NCBI RefSeq assembly: GCF_002007605.1
Contig: NZ_CP019799.1
Location: 4,209,501-4,273,500 of the forward strand
From: Cellvibrio sp. PSBB023
GTDB lineage: Bacteria; Pseudomonadota; Gammaproteobacteria; Pseudomonadales; Cellvibrionaceae
DNA length: 64,000 bases
Reading direction: 5' to 3'
The position numbers were made by a program, and so were the translations under genes. Under the pieces are notes generated by a model. It was given only the letters and a program-made list of their open reading frames with translations. It was not told where the DNA came from and did not search any database. Shown one piece after another: positions 1-9,487 of this stretch. Each line of letters begins with the position of its first letter. Within the stretch, counting starts at the first letter, position 1.

Positions 1-3000
1 GGTAACCTTCAGGGTGGTGAGTTATTTGCCACATTGAACGCTGGTCGTCCAATGACTGATGCAGAAAAGGCTTTGGTTCCTCATTTGGCCGATTATGTTG
101 CCTATGATCTCCCTGTAGAAATCAGTATCGACAGTATTAAAGCTGCGTTGAAAAACGAGTTGCTGATTGTTGGCCGTTTCGATTCTGTTGAAGAAAATGA
201 GCAAGGCCAAACCGTTACTGTTGAGCGCGGCCGAGCGACGCGTTTGCAGTTGCCTCATGTATTGGATGCGCTTTATGCCGACAGTGCCGCCGATGAAAAA
301 TTGGGCGTTAGCTATGGCTCCGGCGTAACCGCCAAGGTATGGGCGCCTACCGCGCAAAATGTTGATCTGCGCGTTTTCTCTGGCGATCCCTTGCGTGTAT
401 CTGCCACCTTGCCAATGACATTTGATGCAAATACCGGTGTGTGGAGTGTTACTGGCAGCGTTGCGGAATTGGATCGTAAGTTTTATCGCTTCCGCGTGAC
501 TGCATTCCATCCATTACAGAAAGCGGTGCGTCGCCTTGAAGTGACAGATCCTTACTCTGTATCGCTCTCCACGAATGGTCGTCATTCCCAGTTTGTAAAC
601 CTGGATGACGTAGATACCAAGCCTGCCGGTTGGGATGGCCATTTTATTCCTGAAGTGACGGCGCCAGAAAACATGGCAATTTACGAAGCACATATTCGTG
701 ATTTCAGTATTGATGATGCCAGCACGTCAACCAGCTATCGCGGCAAGTACCTTGCCTTTACTGAATCCAATTCCGTACCTGTACAGCATTTGAAATCCTT
801 GGCAAATGCAGGTTTAACACACGTGCACCTGTTGCCGAGTAATGACAGCTCTAACATGAAAGAGGATTTTGATGGTCAGGTGAATTTGAACAGCTACATC
901 CTTGAGCTTTGCCAGCGTGTACCTAATCGTGCTGCGGTCAGTGTGTGTGATGGCTCTGTGCCTAACAACTCTACTGTGCGTCAAGTGTTGGAAAGTTATG
1001 ATCCACAAACGCCTGCTGCCCGTGAATTGATTGCCGCTATCGCCGATTTGGATGGCTTTAACTGGGGTTATGACCCTCAGCATTTCAATGCACCAGAAGG
1101 CACTTATTCAACCAATCCGCAGGGTTTCACTCGTGTAAAAGAAATGCGTGCGATGAACATGGCTCTGCATGAAATGGGGCTGCGCGTGGTGATGGATGTG
1201 GTGTACCCACATACTGTATCGTCTGGGATTGAGGCTGCAAACTCAGTGTTCGATAAAGTGGTTCCCGGCTATTACTACCGTGTAAATCCGGCTACTGCAG
1301 AGGTGGAAACTGGCACTGGCGCCGGCCCCGATACCGCAACCGAACACCGCATGATGGGCAAGTTTGTTGCTGACTCTGTTGTGCAGTGGGCCGAGCACTA
1401 CAAAGTGGATGGCTTCCGTTTTGACCAATCCGGTTATATGCCCAAGTCTGTATTGGTAAATGCCTATGAGGCAGTAAAAGCTGTTGATCCTGATAACTAC
1501 TTCTATGCAGAAGCCTGGACTCCGGGCGGTGGTTCATCCGGTGATCGCATTGCTGAGCGTGCAGTTCAGGAGGCGCTTGCTGGCACTGGTATTGGTACCT
1601 TCAATGATCGTATCCGCAACCCATTACAGCAAATGGCGCTGATCAATGGTGGTAATGTCGATGCGATTCGTGCCGGTCTGGCGGGCAACCTGAAGGACTT
1701 CAAACTGAAGACCAAATCCGGTGCGGTGATTAATGCTTCTACCGTGGGTGCTTACAACCTGGATCCACAAGAAGCGATTAACTACGTTGAGAAGCACGAT
1801 AACGAAACCCTGTGGGACTGGATGCATCGCCCGGGTGCTGTGCCTGCCGATATGTCTATTGCCAACCGCACCCGTGTTAGCAGTCTGACGCTATCTGTAC
1901 CGGTATTGAGCCAAGGTGTTCCGTTTGTACAAATGGGTACCGAGCTGCTGCGCTCCAAATCCATGTCGCCTAACAGCTATAACGCGGGCGATTGGTTCAA
2001 TAAGGTGGACTTCACCAAGCAAACCAACAACTGGGGTGTAGGCCTGCCGCCAGAGCTGCGTGATGGCATTACTGATGACTATGTAAAAGGTGTGTTTGCC
2101 AACCCGCAAACCAAGCCTGAGCCAAGCCATATTGAACAAGCATCTGCTGTATTTACCGAGTTCCTGCGTATTGCCAGCGGTAGCCCGCTGTTCAGTTTGC
2201 AAACCGCCGAGCAGGTGATTGACCGTGTTGGCTTCCACGACGGTGGCAAGACACAAGTGCCAGGTTTGATTGTGATGAGCATTGATGATGGTGTGGGCAC
2301 CGTTGCCGGTACCGAGTCAACGGCACGTGCTGATCTTGATCCTGCGGTAGACGCCATTGTGGTTGTGATTAACGCGACGGCGACAACGCAATCGCCCACT
2401 GTCAAAACAGCCGCGGGCTTTACCCTGCACCACATCCAGCAAAACTCTGCGGATGCCGTGGTGAAAACCGCCAGTTTCGCTGCCGAGGGTGATGATGGTG
2501 TATTCACTGTGCCTGCCTACACCACCGCGGTGTTTGTAAAAACCCAAGCGGGTGCCCAAGGCGCTGGCTTGTCGGCAACGGCAACCCTTGGTTCCAGCGT
2601 TGCTGTGCCATACGGTGATACTGCTGTTTATGTCCGTGGCAATGTTTCGCCTGGAGGATGGGATCCAGTTGCTACCAACCGTCTGGTATACGAGGGCGAT
2701 GGCATTTACTCGGTATTGTTAAACGTGCCCGCCGGCGCTGAAATTATCTTCAAAGTTGCTGAAGCGGGCTGGAGCATGCCCAACCTTGGGTCCACTGCGA
2801 TTATGGAGATTGGTGACACTATCACCCTGACCCAAGGCAGCAACGACAACATTCGCATCAACGTCCCAACGGCCGGTACCTATCGCTTTGTGTTGGATGC
2901 ATCGGAAAGCACCACGGCGCCAACCCTGACAGTAGAAAACCCTGATGTGTATCGCGATGTAGCCGTATACCTGCGCGGTACTGTCACCAGTTGGGATACC

Positions 3001-3615
3001 ACCACCAGTGCCAACCAATTCGTGCATGAGGGCAATAGTGTCTACGCCATCAGTATCCCCTTGGCAGTGGGCGATGACTTTATGTTCAAGATTGCCTCTG
3101 CAAACTGGAGCACGGTGAACCTGGGGTCAGCTACTCCGGTGGTACTGGGTGAAAACGTCGCTCTGACCCAAGGTAGCAATGACAACCTGATGCTGGATAT
3201 TACGGTAGCGGGCAACTATCGCTTTGAGGTAGATGCGCGCAACCCTGACGCACCAATAGTGAAGGTGTACCGCGAAGATCTGTTTGCCGCTACCCCGATT
3301 TACCTGCGTGGCACTGTGTCATCGGCTGGCTGGGGTGATGCTAACAGCATCAACCAAATGACCTATGCCGGCAAAGGGTTGTACACCAAAACCCTCACTA
3401 TGGCTGCAGGTAACTACGAGTTCAAAGTGGCCGAGGCAAACTGGAGCAACCCTAACCTTGGTGGTTCAGCTGTCGTCCTGGGTGAGCCTGGCGAAGTCAC
3501 CCAAGGCTCTAATGACAATATCGGCCTCTCTATCACAACGGCCGGGGATTATCGCTTCACGCTCGATACCCGCAACCCAAATGCCATCACCATCCGTGTT
3601 GATGCGCTGAATTAA
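1..3615 (+). CDS. Pullulanase-type alpha-1,6-glucosidase (5' truncated by window)
   Basis: GH13 debranching enzyme that should hydrolyse alpha-1,6 branches of starch or pullulan outside the cytoplasm. The frame is open from base 1, so the true start lies upstream and 1204 residues are visible. Numbering from the window edge, the pullulanase signature NWGYDP starts at residue 354. The GH13 catalytic set fits Asp475 (in GFRFD), Glu504 (in EAW) and Asp600 (in KHDNE). After residue ~870 come three tandem modules of about 112 residues, starting near 877, 988 and 1100. Each has the pattern VYLRGTV...FKVAxAxWSxxNLG...LTQGSNDN, so they are probably starch-binding beta-sandwich modules; I cannot assign a CBM family. 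The gene lies 72 bp upstream of a TonB receptor, which suggests a starch-uptake locus. No signal peptide can be judged. Confidence 0.9.
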   Translation, partial: GNLQGGELFATLNAGRPMTDAEKALVPHLADYVAYDLPVEISIDSIKAALKNELLIVGRFDSVEENEQGQTVTVERGRATRLQLPHVLDALYADSAADEKLGVSYGSGVTAKVWAPTAQNVDLRVFSGDPLRVSATLPMTFDANTGVWSVTGSVAELDRKFYRFRVTAFHPLQKAVRRLEVTDPYSVSLSTNGRHSQFVNLDDVDTKPAGWDGHFIPEVTAPENMAIYEAHIRDFSIDDASTSTSYRGKYLAFTESNSVPVQHLKSLANAGLTHVHLLPSNDSSNMKEDFDGQVNLNSYILELCQRVPNRAAVSVCDGSVPNNSTVRQVLESYDPQTPAARELIAAIADLDGFNWGYDPQHFNAPEGTYSTNPQGFTRVKEMRAMNMALHEMGLRVVMDVVYPHTVSSGIEAANSVFDKVVPGYYYRVNPATAEVETGTGAGPDTATEHRMMGKFVADSVVQWAEHYKVDGFRFDQSGYMPKSVLVNAYEAVKAVDPDNYFYAEAWTPGGGSSGDRIAERAVQEALAGTGIGTFNDRIRNPLQQMALINGGNVDAIRAGLAGNLKDFKLKTKSGAVINASTVGAYNLDPQEAINYVEKHDNETLWDWMHRPGAVPADMSIANRTRVSSLTLSVPVLSQGVPFVQMGTELLRSKSMSPNSYNAGDWFNKVDFTKQTNNWGVGLPPELRDGITDDYVKGVFANPQTKPEPSHIEQASAVFTEFLRIASGSPLFSLQTAEQVIDRVGFHDGGKTQVPGLIVMSIDDGVGTVAGTESTARADLDPAVDAIVVVINATATTQSPTVKTAAGFTLHHIQQNSADAVVKTASFAAEGDDGVFTVPAYTTAVFVKTQAGAQGAGLSATATLGSSVAVPYGDTAVYVRGNVSPGGWDPVATNRLVYEGDGIYSVLLNVPAGAEIIFKVAEAGWSMPNLGSTAIMEIGDTITLTQGSNDNIRINVPTAGTYRFVLDASESTTAPTLTVENPDVYRDVAVYLRGTVTSWDTTTSANQFVHEGNSVYAISIPLAVGDDFMFKIASANWSTVNLGSATPVVLGENVALTQGSNDNLMLDITVAGNYRFEVDARNPDAPIVKVYREDLFAATPIYLRGTVSSAGWGDANSINQMTYAGKGLYTKTLTMAAGNYEFKVAEANWSNPNLGGSAVVLGEPGEVTQGSNDNIGLSITTAGDYRFTLDTRNPNAITIRVDALN

Positions 3616-3623
3616 TCGGGCCA

Positions 3624-3644
3624 GCTCCCCCTGCGCGGGGGAGC
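3624..3644 (+). other. GC-rich intergenic hairpin after the pullulanase gene
   Basis: GCTCCCCC and GGGGGAGC form an 8-bp stem nine bases after the stop codon. No T run follows, so it is a poor intrinsic terminator. It may protect the 3' end or cause partial termination before the TonB receptor gene. Confidence 0.5.
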
Positions 3645-3687
3645 CTTGAGTGATAGTAAAAACAGATAACGAGCTGAGATAAAGCAC

Positions 3688-6681
3688 ATGAAAACATTTA
3701 CTGTAAAGCCGCTGGCTGCTGTTGTTTCCGCCTTGGCAATGGCATCCCTGTCACCCGCCTTGCTGGCTCAGGATACTGACGCCGATAACGGGCCACAAAA
3801 TCCATCGCTGGTTGAAGAAGTCATGGTGACGGGTTATGCCCGCTCCATCCAAAACAGTATTGAAACCAAGCGCAACGCCGATACCGTTGTGCAGGCGATA
3901 TCCGCTGCTGACCTGGGTGGTCTGCCGGATGTCTCGATTGCCGATGCCTTGGGCCGTGTGCCCGGTATTACCGTGACCCGCTCTGGCGGTCAGGCCGGTA
4001 CCATCCAGGTTCGTGGTATGGGCGAAGGCTTTGTATTCTCCACGCTGAACGGTCGCGAGCAGGTATCGCCTAACGGTACCCGCGCCATGGAGTTCAGCCA
4101 ATTTCCCTCCGAGTTGATCCAGTCGGTAGAAGTCTACATGTCGCCCAAGGCATCGCTGATTGAAGGTGGTGTGGCAGGCTCGGTCGAATTGAAAACCGCC
4201 AACCCATTGGAAATGACGGAAGATCAAAAAGTGGTTGTGGGCGTACGCGGCAGTTACAACGACCAGGCAGATGATATTTATGGCGCCGAGCCCTACGGCC
4301 AGCGGTTTTCGCTGTCCTTCCAGAAAAAACTGTTTGACGACAAGCTCGGTGTTGCACTGGGTTATGCACGCTTGGTGCAGCCGCGTTCAGCGACCCGCTT
4401 TGAGCAGTACAACTACGAAGCTGCTCCCTACACCTTGGTAGAAGGCAAGGGGTTGGAAACCACCATTGTTGATAAAAACTTCAATGCGGTAGCAACCGAC
4501 AACCGCCCGTCAGCAGTGTTTATGGCGGAAGGTTTTGAGCTATTCCAAACCGGTGGTGAAGAGACTCGCGATGGTTATGTGGCTGCCATACAGTTTGAGC
4601 CTACCGACAGCTTGTCGATCCAGTCCGACGTGTTCTATTCAAAATTCGAGTCAGATAGCTACTCGCGTGGCTTCCGTATTCAGCCGTTGCGTAATGCACT
4701 CACTAACAGTTTGGTGCTGTGGGAAAACCAGGCCGTGATCGGTGGTGCATTTGCGGTAGACGATGCGGCGGCAGATTCCCTGAATTTGCAGGTCAACAGC
4801 AATGACGTAACCCAAACGAACGAGCTTCTGTCCGGCGGCTTGAACATTGAATGGCAGCAGGATGCACTGACAGTGGCACTTGACCTCTCGCACTCGGATG
4901 CCTCCGGTGTGCAAGCGGACGGTGTGGTTCGTGCGCACCTTTATCGTCCTATCGAAAATCCTGTTCCCGGCGGTGCGACCTTTGAGCGCGACCCGGATCA
5001 ATCCATGACCTATTTGCTGGACGGCATCAATTTGCCCAGTGTCAGCTTGAGCCGCGATTACGCGTCTTACGGTGCCGATGGTGTCAGCAGTTTGCGCATG
5101 ACTAACTATGAACGCTATCCACGCATTAACGATGACAAAATCAGCGCTGCGCGTTTGGATCTGAAATACGATCTGGAAATGCCAGTGATCAAGTCGGTGG
5201 AGGCGGGTGTGCGCCGTTCGGAGCGCAACCATAAAGATCGTCGCCAGGTATTTGTCTATGGCGATCTTGCGCAATACGATCAGGACTTCCCACTGGAGAT
5301 CAATACCAGTAATTCGGACGTAGTGAATTGGAAAGGTGACTTCTCACACTTCCCGTCCTTCCTCGCAATTGATGGCGACAAAATCATCCAGAACGCCGTT
5401 CAGCAGGGGCTGGTGTTGGATAAGGGGGTAGAAGTGCTTGGGGAACCGGGCAAGGTTTATTCTCCGCGCTCCATCGACCCCAAGGCTCGTTGGACCGAAG
5501 GTCGCGATTGGTCGATGAAGCAGCGCTCTGACATCGATGAAAATGTGGATGCGATTTACCTGCAAGCCAATTTGGAAACCACACTGTTTGATCGCGACCT
5601 GGTAGGTAACATAGGTTTGCGCCATGTACGTACCGAGCAATCCAGCGTGGCTCTGGTGAACGTAAACGGTAATGCAGAGGCAGGTGCAGTTACCATTTAT
5701 GACGAATTGGGCAATGCAGAAGGTAATTACGCTTATCAAACCCTGGGCACTGAATACAGCCACAATTTGCCATCGCTGAACCTGAATTACAGTGTGGCGG
5801 AAGACAATCAGTTGCGTTTGGCGGTTGCGCGCGTCCTGTCGCGTCCACCCATCAACCGTTTGGCTGCGCCGGATTCCGAGGGTTCGGTAACGGTAGAAAA
5901 CGAAACTACGCCCGTGTTCAACTACGGTAGCAACACCTCGCCGTTCTTAACGCCATTTATTGCCGATCAGGTTGACTTGTCCTACGAGTACTACATGCCG
6001 GACACCAATGGTGCGTTTGTTGTTGCGGTGTATCACCGTGAAATCAAATCCTTCATTCAGGATATTACCTACGAAAACTTTGATTTCCGTGCAGCCGGAT
6101 TTGATGTGCCGGATACCTGGGTAGTCAATGTTGGTGGGCTGGATACGGAAGTGGAAGTACAAAACGGCGACTACTCCACGTCCATCAATAACCTCGATGG
6201 TGGCTTTATTCGCGGCTTGGAATTGTCCTACACCCAGACCTTCAACTTCCTGCCTGAATTCTGGCAAGGGCTGGGGATTAGCGCGAGCTACTCCTTGACC
6301 GATTCCGAAATCACCGTCGCCAATCCGGTAGAAGGTGTGAGTACTGGTGCGACCTTGCCATTCCCTGGCCTGGTAGAAAAATCAGCGAACTTCACCTTGT
6401 TCTATAGCTACGGTGGTTTTGAAACGCGCTTGTCTACTACCTTCCAGGATTCGTTTGTGGGCGAGACGCGCAATATCAACTTGCAGCCCATTGTCTATGC
6501 ACCGGAAACGCTGCTGGATTATCAAGCGGCCTACAAGTTTGATAATGGATTGGATCTGGTATTTTCCATCAGCAACCTCACCAACGAGCCCAACAGAAGT
6601 TATATGTTTGATGAAGAGCTGACACGTACCCTGCAATGGTTTGGTCGCACTTTCTACATGGGGGCTAACTACACCTTCTAA
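3688..6681 (+). CDS. TonB-dependent outer-membrane receptor (997 aa)
   Basis: Outer-membrane beta-barrel transporter powered by TonB. Residues 1-27 form a signal peptide ending ALLAQ. The mature N terminus has a TonB-box-like EEVMVTG segment, then a plug domain (NADTVVQAISAADLGGLPD, IADALGRVPG, QVRGM). The rest is a long barrel ending in aromatic FYMGANYTF, as expected for BamA recognition. The length fits the TonB-Xanth-Caul family of carbohydrate receptors. Lying directly after a pullulanase, it probably imports maltodextrins; the substrate is inference from the neighbour. A strong terminator follows. Confidence 0.92.
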   Translation: MKTFTVKPLAAVVSALAMASLSPALLAQDTDADNGPQNPSLVEEVMVTGYARSIQNSIETKRNADTVVQAISAADLGGLPDVSIADALGRVPGITVTRSGGQAGTIQVRGMGEGFVFSTLNGREQVSPNGTRAMEFSQFPSELIQSVEVYMSPKASLIEGGVAGSVELKTANPLEMTEDQKVVVGVRGSYNDQADDIYGAEPYGQRFSLSFQKKLFDDKLGVALGYARLVQPRSATRFEQYNYEAAPYTLVEGKGLETTIVDKNFNAVATDNRPSAVFMAEGFELFQTGGEETRDGYVAAIQFEPTDSLSIQSDVFYSKFESDSYSRGFRIQPLRNALTNSLVLWENQAVIGGAFAVDDAAADSLNLQVNSNDVTQTNELLSGGLNIEWQQDALTVALDLSHSDASGVQADGVVRAHLYRPIENPVPGGATFERDPDQSMTYLLDGINLPSVSLSRDYASYGADGVSSLRMTNYERYPRINDDKISAARLDLKYDLEMPVIKSVEAGVRRSERNHKDRRQVFVYGDLAQYDQDFPLEINTSNSDVVNWKGDFSHFPSFLAIDGDKIIQNAVQQGLVLDKGVEVLGEPGKVYSPRSIDPKARWTEGRDWSMKQRSDIDENVDAIYLQANLETTLFDRDLVGNIGLRHVRTEQSSVALVNVNGNAEAGAVTIYDELGNAEGNYAYQTLGTEYSHNLPSLNLNYSVAEDNQLRLAVARVLSRPPINRLAAPDSEGSVTVENETTPVFNYGSNTSPFLTPFIADQVDLSYEYYMPDTNGAFVVAVYHREIKSFIQDITYENFDFRAAGFDVPDTWVVNVGGLDTEVEVQNGDYSTSINNLDGGFIRGLELSYTQTFNFLPEFWQGLGISASYSLTDSEITVANPVEGVSTGATLPFPGLVEKSANFTLFYSYGGFETRLSTTFQDSFVGETRNINLQPIVYAPETLLDYQAAYKFDNGLDLVFSISNLTNEPNRSYMFDEELTRTLQWFGRTFYMGANYTF

Positions 6682-6706
6682 TCTTTTAAAGGGGTGGCGA
6701 TACCAT

Positions 6707-6736
6707 GGCCGCACATGACAATGTGCGGCCTTTTTT
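6707..6736 (+). terminator. Rho-independent terminator after the TonB receptor gene
   Basis: A perfect 10-bp stem, GGCCGCACAT and ATGTGCGGCC, with a GACA loop is followed by six T. Confidence 0.92.
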
Positions 6737-6753
6737 ATCGCCAAAAAAACGCT

Positions 6754-6796
6754 TACATACGTATGTATTTCGCGGCAGCAGATGAATACGTATGTA
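6754..6796. promoter_or_regulatory. Pair of palindromic operator-like sites (TACATACGTATGTA)
   Basis: A perfect 14-bp palindrome, TACATACGTATGTA, lies at 6754-6767. A second site at 6783-6796, TGAATACGTATGTA, matches it at 12 of 14 positions. The sites lie 29 bp apart (start to start) and end six bases before a -35 box. This is the layout expected for a dimeric regulator; the regulator is not identified. A sugar-responsive factor for the neighbouring starch genes is only a guess. Confidence 0.55.
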
Positions 6797-6801
6797 GTCC
6801 A

Positions 6802-6830
6802 TTGAGGCGCAATCTGATAAAGCCTAGTAT
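6802..6830 (+). promoter_or_regulatory. Sigma70-like promoter in the TonB receptor-CYTH gap
   Basis: TTGAGG (6802-6807), a 17-bp spacer and TAGTAT (6825-6830). Transcription should start near 6837 and run to the terminator at 6947-6977, giving a transcript of about 140 nt. Confidence 0.5.
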
Positions 6831-6841
6831 GACTTTATTGC

Positions 6842-6940
6842 ATGAGTTCCCCGAGTATTGTTGTGGTGTTGGGTTTTAACTCCCTCTGGGTTTGCGCAAT
6901 CGCTAGCTCCATCTTTTTTGTTGTATATCGTCGCTGTTGA
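6842..6940 (+). CDS. Possible 32-aa hydrophobic small protein, near-leaderless
   Basis: ATG at 6842 opens 32 codons beginning MSSPSIVVVLGF and ending FFVVYRRC. The peptide is almost entirely hydrophobic with a basic C-terminal end, like a single-span small membrane protein. The ATG lies only about five bases after the predicted transcription start and has no Shine-Dalgarno, so it would be translated as a leaderless message. The same transcript could equally be a small RNA. I do not recognise a family. Confidence 0.3.
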   Translation: MSSPSIVVVLGFNSLWVCAIASSIFFVVYRRC

Positions 6941-6946
6941 TGATTC

Positions 6947-6977
6947 GGCGCAGTCCTTTGACTGCGCCATTTTTTTT
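6947..6977 (+). terminator. Rho-independent terminator of the intergenic transcript
   Basis: GGCGCAGTC and GACTGCGCC form a strong stem followed by a run of T. No annotated gene lies between the previous terminator (6736) and this one, so it implies a separate short transcript. Confidence 0.85.
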
Positions 6978-7131
6978 ATCTGCTATTTATTTTTCTCTCG
7001 CTTATTCCTCATGCCTTGCAGCCGCTATTTCCATGCGGTGTACTTATTCATAAACGTATTTTTTGCATTTTTTTAGCCACAACCATCCAGTGTTAATATG
7101 CGCACTCCAATATTCTGCGCAGGTAAGCCCT

Positions 7132-7593
7132 ATGGCAATTGAAATCGAACGCAAGTTTTTAGTAGTGGGGGATGCCTGGCGTGAGGCGCCTGCTTTGTTT
7201 TATAGCCAGGGCTATCTCAACAGTGACAAGACTCGTACCGTGCGCGTTCGTATTGCCGGTGAGCAGGCATTTCTCACCGTAAAGGGCGCCAACCAAGGCG
7301 CGAGTCGCGTGGAATTTGAATATGGCATTCCGGTGAGCGACGCGCGCGCACTCTTGCAACTGTGCGAACAACCGCTGATTGAAAAGTATCGCCGCAAAAT
7401 AACCTACGCCGGTTTTGTGTGGGAGGTAGATGAATTCCTGGGTGAGAATCAGGGGTTGGTCGTCGCAGAGATCGAGCTACCGGCAGAAGATACCGTTTTT
7501 GCCAAACCGGAATGGGTCGCAGGGGAGGTGACCCATGAGTCGCGTTACTTTAACTCCAACTTGGCGCGTGAGCCCTATTGCCGGTGGAGGTAG
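7132..7593 (+). CDS. CYTH-domain phosphatase (153 aa)
   Basis: CYTH proteins hydrolyse triphosphates (tripolyphosphate or thiamine triphosphate) in a metal-filled tunnel. The N terminus MAIEIERKFLV carries the defining ExExK motif, followed by the basic and acidic strands typical of the fold (RTVRVRIAG, FLTVKG, EFEYGIP, KYRRKI, WEVDEFLGENQGLVVAEIEL). The length is that of the short bacterial form without a CHAD domain. The start at 7132 places the motif at the N terminus, as in homologues; the frame is open further upstream, but that segment does not look coding. The gene stands alone. Confidence 0.88.
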   Translation: MAIEIERKFLVVGDAWREAPALFYSQGYLNSDKTRTVRVRIAGEQAFLTVKGANQGASRVEFEYGIPVSDARALLQLCEQPLIEKYRRKITYAGFVWEVDEFLGENQGLVVAEIELPAEDTVFAKPEWVAGEVTHESRYFNSNLAREPYCRWR

Positions 7594-7718
7594 TTAAATA
7601 GCTATTCGCTATTGATTTGCTAAAATCAATTTTCTTTGATAATAGTTATTGTTTGCCTAATATGGATTCATCGGCGGGTGACACAACCGCCACCTGAATG
7701 GCAAATGAGGATCGCATC

Positions 7719-7931
7719 ATGGCAAAGACAGCAACATTCGCAGCAGTTCACTTCACTGTCGCCTTCTCCGTTGGTTACGCCTTGACGGGAAGCGCGGTAA
7801 TCGGCGGCACCTTGGCGTTAGTGGAGCCCGCCGTGAATACAGTCGCCTTCTACTTTCACGAATTGGGTTGGAAGAAGTTTGCCGAGCACAAGGCTGTCAT
7901 TACGGAAGCCATGGCACAACGGGTGATTTAG
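7719..7931 (+). CDS. DUF2061 small membrane protein (70 aa)
   Basis: The sequence MAKTATFAAVHFTVAFSVGY, followed by a second hydrophobic segment containing ALVEPAVNTVAFYFHE, matches the DUF2061 family of two-span inner-membrane proteins of unknown function. I chose ATG 7719 because GAGG lies eight bases upstream and the family starts there. An upstream in-frame ATG at 7698 would add seven residues. Confidence 0.85.
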   Translation: MAKTATFAAVHFTVAFSVGYALTGSAVIGGTLALVEPAVNTVAFYFHELGWKKFAEHKAVITEAMAQRVI

Positions 7932-7977
7932 CGGGGGGAGGAGGATTGGTGCGCTCTGTTGCAGGGCGCACCAAGGG

Positions 7978-8745
7978 TTACTCGGGGGTATCCGTTGTTT
8001 CTTCGCGCTCTTGACCACGTTTTCTAAGCATGCGACCAAAAAACAGCCCTGCCTCAAATAGCATCCACATGGGAACGGCAAGCATCGCTTGGGAGAAAAT
8101 ATCAGGTGGTGTAAGCAGCATGCCCACTACAAAGCAGCCGACAATAATGTAGCGCCGCTTTTCAGCCAAACCTTCCGGCGTGACTATGCCTGCGTGAATC
8201 AGGAGCACTGTGGCAACCGGAATCTCAAACGCAAAGCCAAACGCAAAAAACATATGCAGCACCAAATCCAGGTATTTGGTGATGTCAGTCATTGCACTGA
8301 CGCCTTCCAATTGGATACCCATGGTGAAGTTGAACAGCATGGGCAGCACCAGAAAGTACGCAAATGCCATGCCGGTAAAAAACAGCAATACACTGGAAAT
8401 CAACAGCGGTGCGGCCAATTGTTTTTCGTGCTTGTAGAGCCCCGGCGCAATAAAGGCCCATACCTGATAAAGAATGAAGGGCACCGCCAGCAGCAGGGCT
8501 AAATAGAAGGTGAGTTTCAGCGGCGTTAAAAATGGCGAGATGACATCGGTGGCGATCATGTTACTGCCCTCGGGCAGTACCGCGATCAGCGGAGCTGAGA
8601 CAATGCCGTAAATGTCGGTCGCAAATGGAAACAGGCAGATAAAAACTGCCAGCAGAAAATACACAATGTGCAGCAACCGGGTGCGCAGCTCAATGAGATG
8701 CTGCACCAGGGGCTGTTCTTTGTCCTGATGTGATGGGTTGTTCAT
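7978..8745 (-). CDS. tatC: Sec-independent protein translocase TatC
   Basis: Core six-span receptor of the twin-arginine translocon, which binds RR signal peptides. Conserved family segments are visible: [14 protein letters not shown] near the N terminus, then [21 protein letters not shown], and FEIPVA in the fourth span. The length (255 aa) is normal. The ATG at 8745 is preferred over a TTG six bases upstream. It is the last gene of a minus-strand tatABC operon that follows hisI and hisE, an order common in pseudomonads and relatives. Confidence 0.96.
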   Translation of the reverse strand: MNNPSHQDKEQPLVQHLIELRTRLLHIVYFLLAVFICLFPFATDIYGIVSAPLIAVLPEGSNMIATDVISPFLTPLKLTFYLALLLAVPFILYQVWAFIAPGLYKHEKQLAAPLLISSVLLFFTGMAFAYFLVLPMLFNFTMGIQLEGVSAMTDITKYLDLVLHMFFAFGFAFEIPVATVLLIHAGIVTPEGLAEKRRYIIVGCFVVGMLLTPPDIFSQAMLAVPMWMLFEAGLFFGRMLRKRGQEREETTDTPE

Positions 8746-8751
8746 ACGCAA

Positions 8752-9210
8752 TTAATGGCCTGTGCCAGTGGGCGGCGTGGGAGTAACGGGCTTATCGGTC
8801 ACTGCCGCTTCCGTCGTTACGGGCGCCTGTTGATCCTGGGTATGGGCGTGATCCGGCAGTTCTTCCGGCGAGCCGTACTGACCACTGCGTTCGCGACGTG
8901 CCTGCTCATCGGCGTTATCCACCCCTAGCGCAGGCGGTTGGATGGCATTAGCCGATTCGTCGATGACGTTTTGGAACTGACGGCGAGTTTCTTCGATGTT
9001 TTGCAGAATCTCTTCATTGTGCAATTGGCGACGAATATCATCCGCGCCGATCTGCCGCTCAATTTCACTGCGGGTTTCGCGCAGGCTGCGTTTGAGCCTG
9101 CCAATCCACAGCCCAACCGTGCGCACAGTGCCTGGTAATTGCTCCGGGCCTATTACCACCAGTGCAACCACCAGACACACTAAAAGTTCGGTAAAACCTA
9201 TATCAAACAC
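8752..9210 (-). CDS. tatB: Twin-arginine translocase subunit TatB
   Basis: Membrane-anchored partner of TatC in substrate recognition. The protein starts [21 protein letters not shown], with the conserved EL in the span, then [10 protein letters not shown] at the hinge and a long charged amphipathic helix. The Pro-, Thr- and Gln-rich tail is variable in the family. The start codon is GTG. Spacing is 2 bp from tatA and 6 bp to tatC. Confidence 0.95.
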   Translation of the reverse strand: MFDIGFTELLVCLVVALVVIGPEQLPGTVRTVGLWIGRLKRSLRETRSEIERQIGADDIRRQLHNEEILQNIEETRRQFQNVIDESANAIQPPALGVDNADEQARRERSGQYGSPEELPDHAHTQDQQAPVTTEAAVTDKPVTPTPPTGTGH

Positions 9211-9212
9211 AA

Positions 9213-9458
9213 TTAAACCTTGGTGTTGTTTTGTTCAGTTTTTTCCGCGCTGGTCGTGGTAGCTGTACTTTTTTGTTCCAGGTTTTTCTGCGCTTCCTCT
9301 TCTTCTTTTTTGGCTTCATCGCTCATGGAGTTTTTGAAGCCTTTAATCATGCTGCCCAAATCGCTGCCCAGGGTTTTAAGGCGCTTGGTGCCAAATAACA
9401 TCACAACAATCGCCAGTACAATAAGCAGTTGCCAAATACTGATTCCGCTAATACCCAT
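9213..9458 (-). CDS. tatA: Twin-arginine translocase subunit TatA
   Basis: Pore-forming subunit of the Tat system. It has one N-terminal span ([18 protein letters not shown]), the [14 protein letters not shown] hinge, and a cytoplasmic amphipathic helix with FKNSM. At 81 residues it is of normal size. The C-terminal tail is rich in Glu, Lys and Thr. First of the three tat genes and 29 bp downstream of hisE. Confidence 0.96.
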   Translation of the reverse strand: MGISGISIWQLLIVLAIVVMLFGTKRLKTLGSDLGSMIKGFKNSMSDEAKKEEEEAQKNLEQKSTATTTSAEKTEQNNTKV

Positions 9459-9487
9459 GATGATTCTCCAATAAAGTGAATAGGTGA

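Noticed and set aside
4651..5274. 207-codon minus-strand frame inside the TonB receptor gene
   Set aside because: It is an antisense shadow of a clear beta-barrel gene and shows no domain.
6694..7076. Plus-strand frames of 61 and 72 codons between the TonB receptor and CYTH genes
   Set aside because: They cross two strong terminators and the promoter, with no ribosome sites or protein-like sequence. Only the 32-codon frame fits the transcript signals.
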